Of a DNA stretch of 34,885 bases, positions 34,768 to 34,885 are shown in pieces. The notes under the pieces were generated by a model. That model worked only from the letters and a program-made list of their open reading frames with translations, was not told where the DNA came from and did no database searches. The translations under genes and the position numbers were made by a program. Every line of letters begins with the position of its first letter. Within the stretch, counting starts at the first letter, position 1. This DNA comes from Phycisphaerae bacterium (GTDB lineage Bacteria > Planctomycetota > Phycisphaerae > UBA1845 > PWPN01). Where the stretch lies: positions 1-34,885 of the forward strand of contig JAAYDF010000129.1 of the NCBI GenBank assembly GCA_012729395.1, written 5' to 3'.

Positions 34768-34885
34768 TGTCAAGTCCTGTGTAAATTGCCTCGGGGCATC
34801 CTGCCGGTCCAATTCGTTACGCCACTTTCGATTTCTTCTTTGAGGATGAAGAGGGTAGCGGCACCGTCGGGCACAGGTGTGCCGA
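34768..34885. mobile_element. Possible end of an insertion sequence (IS256-like terminus), cut by the window
   Basis: Starting directly after the previous stop codon, TGTCAAGTCCTGTGTAAAT resembles the terminal inverted repeat of IS256-family elements ('..TGTCAAG...TGTGTAAA'). A minus-strand frame ending at 34817 (…PSSSSKKKSKVA) could be the C-terminus of its transposase, but no transposase motif is inside the window. The other end and target duplication cannot be seen. Confidence 0.3.

Overview
The window is GC-rich bacterial chromosomal DNA, most likely from a planctomycete (Planctomycetota), probably an uncultured lineage. This rests on several features together: a Tat-exported Gfo/Idh/MocA oxidoreductase of the planctomycete type, an ExbB-like gene followed by two non-standard ExbD-like genes, many lipoproteins, a protein with Cys-rich NPCT repeats, and several families of short hairpin repeats between genes. 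The assignment is inference from gene style; no rRNA or tRNA gene was seen.

Layout. 1-990 is the 3' end of a type II secretion/pseudopilus GspK-like gene. After a 634-base gap comes a compact cassette (1625-6594): a 1037-residue MotA/TolQ/ExbB channel protein with a very long repetitive coiled-coil tail, then two different single-span ExbD-like partners. An AI-2E family permease, a tRNA-dihydrouridine synthase and a small NTF2-like membrane protein follow. From 10.7 to 17.5 kb lies a housekeeping block on the same strand: argD-argF (overlapping by 4 bases), rph, a SPOR-like lipoprotein, rdgB and the biosynthetic arginine decarboxylase speA. A stand-alone receiver protein converges on speA.

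From 18.5 kb a Tat-exported oxidoreductase is translationally coupled to a lipoprotein phosphodiesterase of the alkaline phosphatase superfamily, whose frame carries about 250 bases of foreign-looking, hairpin-containing sequence. Then come a lipoprotein alpha/beta hydrolase (minus), a divergent GT-C-like membrane protein, and a male-sterility-type SDR reductase. The SDR gene overlaps tail-to-tail with a minus-strand run: a fused membrane/spermidine-synthase-like protein, a second alkaline-phosphatase-like lipoprotein with EF-hand loops and an apparently damaged metal site, and a duplicated QueD/PTPS-like protein. The last 2.6 kb is repeat-rich and holds a Cys-rich repeat protein, a small secreted protein of unknown role, and what may be the end of an insertion sequence.

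How the genes fit together. argD and argF lead towards arginine and speA consumes arginine to make agmatine, so the block links arginine and polyamine supply. rph and rdgB are common neighbours in many bacteria. The most system-like and least explained unit is the 1625-6594 cassette: it looks like an ion-driven stator in which one ExbD-like partner keeps a membrane-proximal Asp and the other has none. It resembles the ZorA/ZorB motor only in outline and has no Zorya effector genes, so its job is open.
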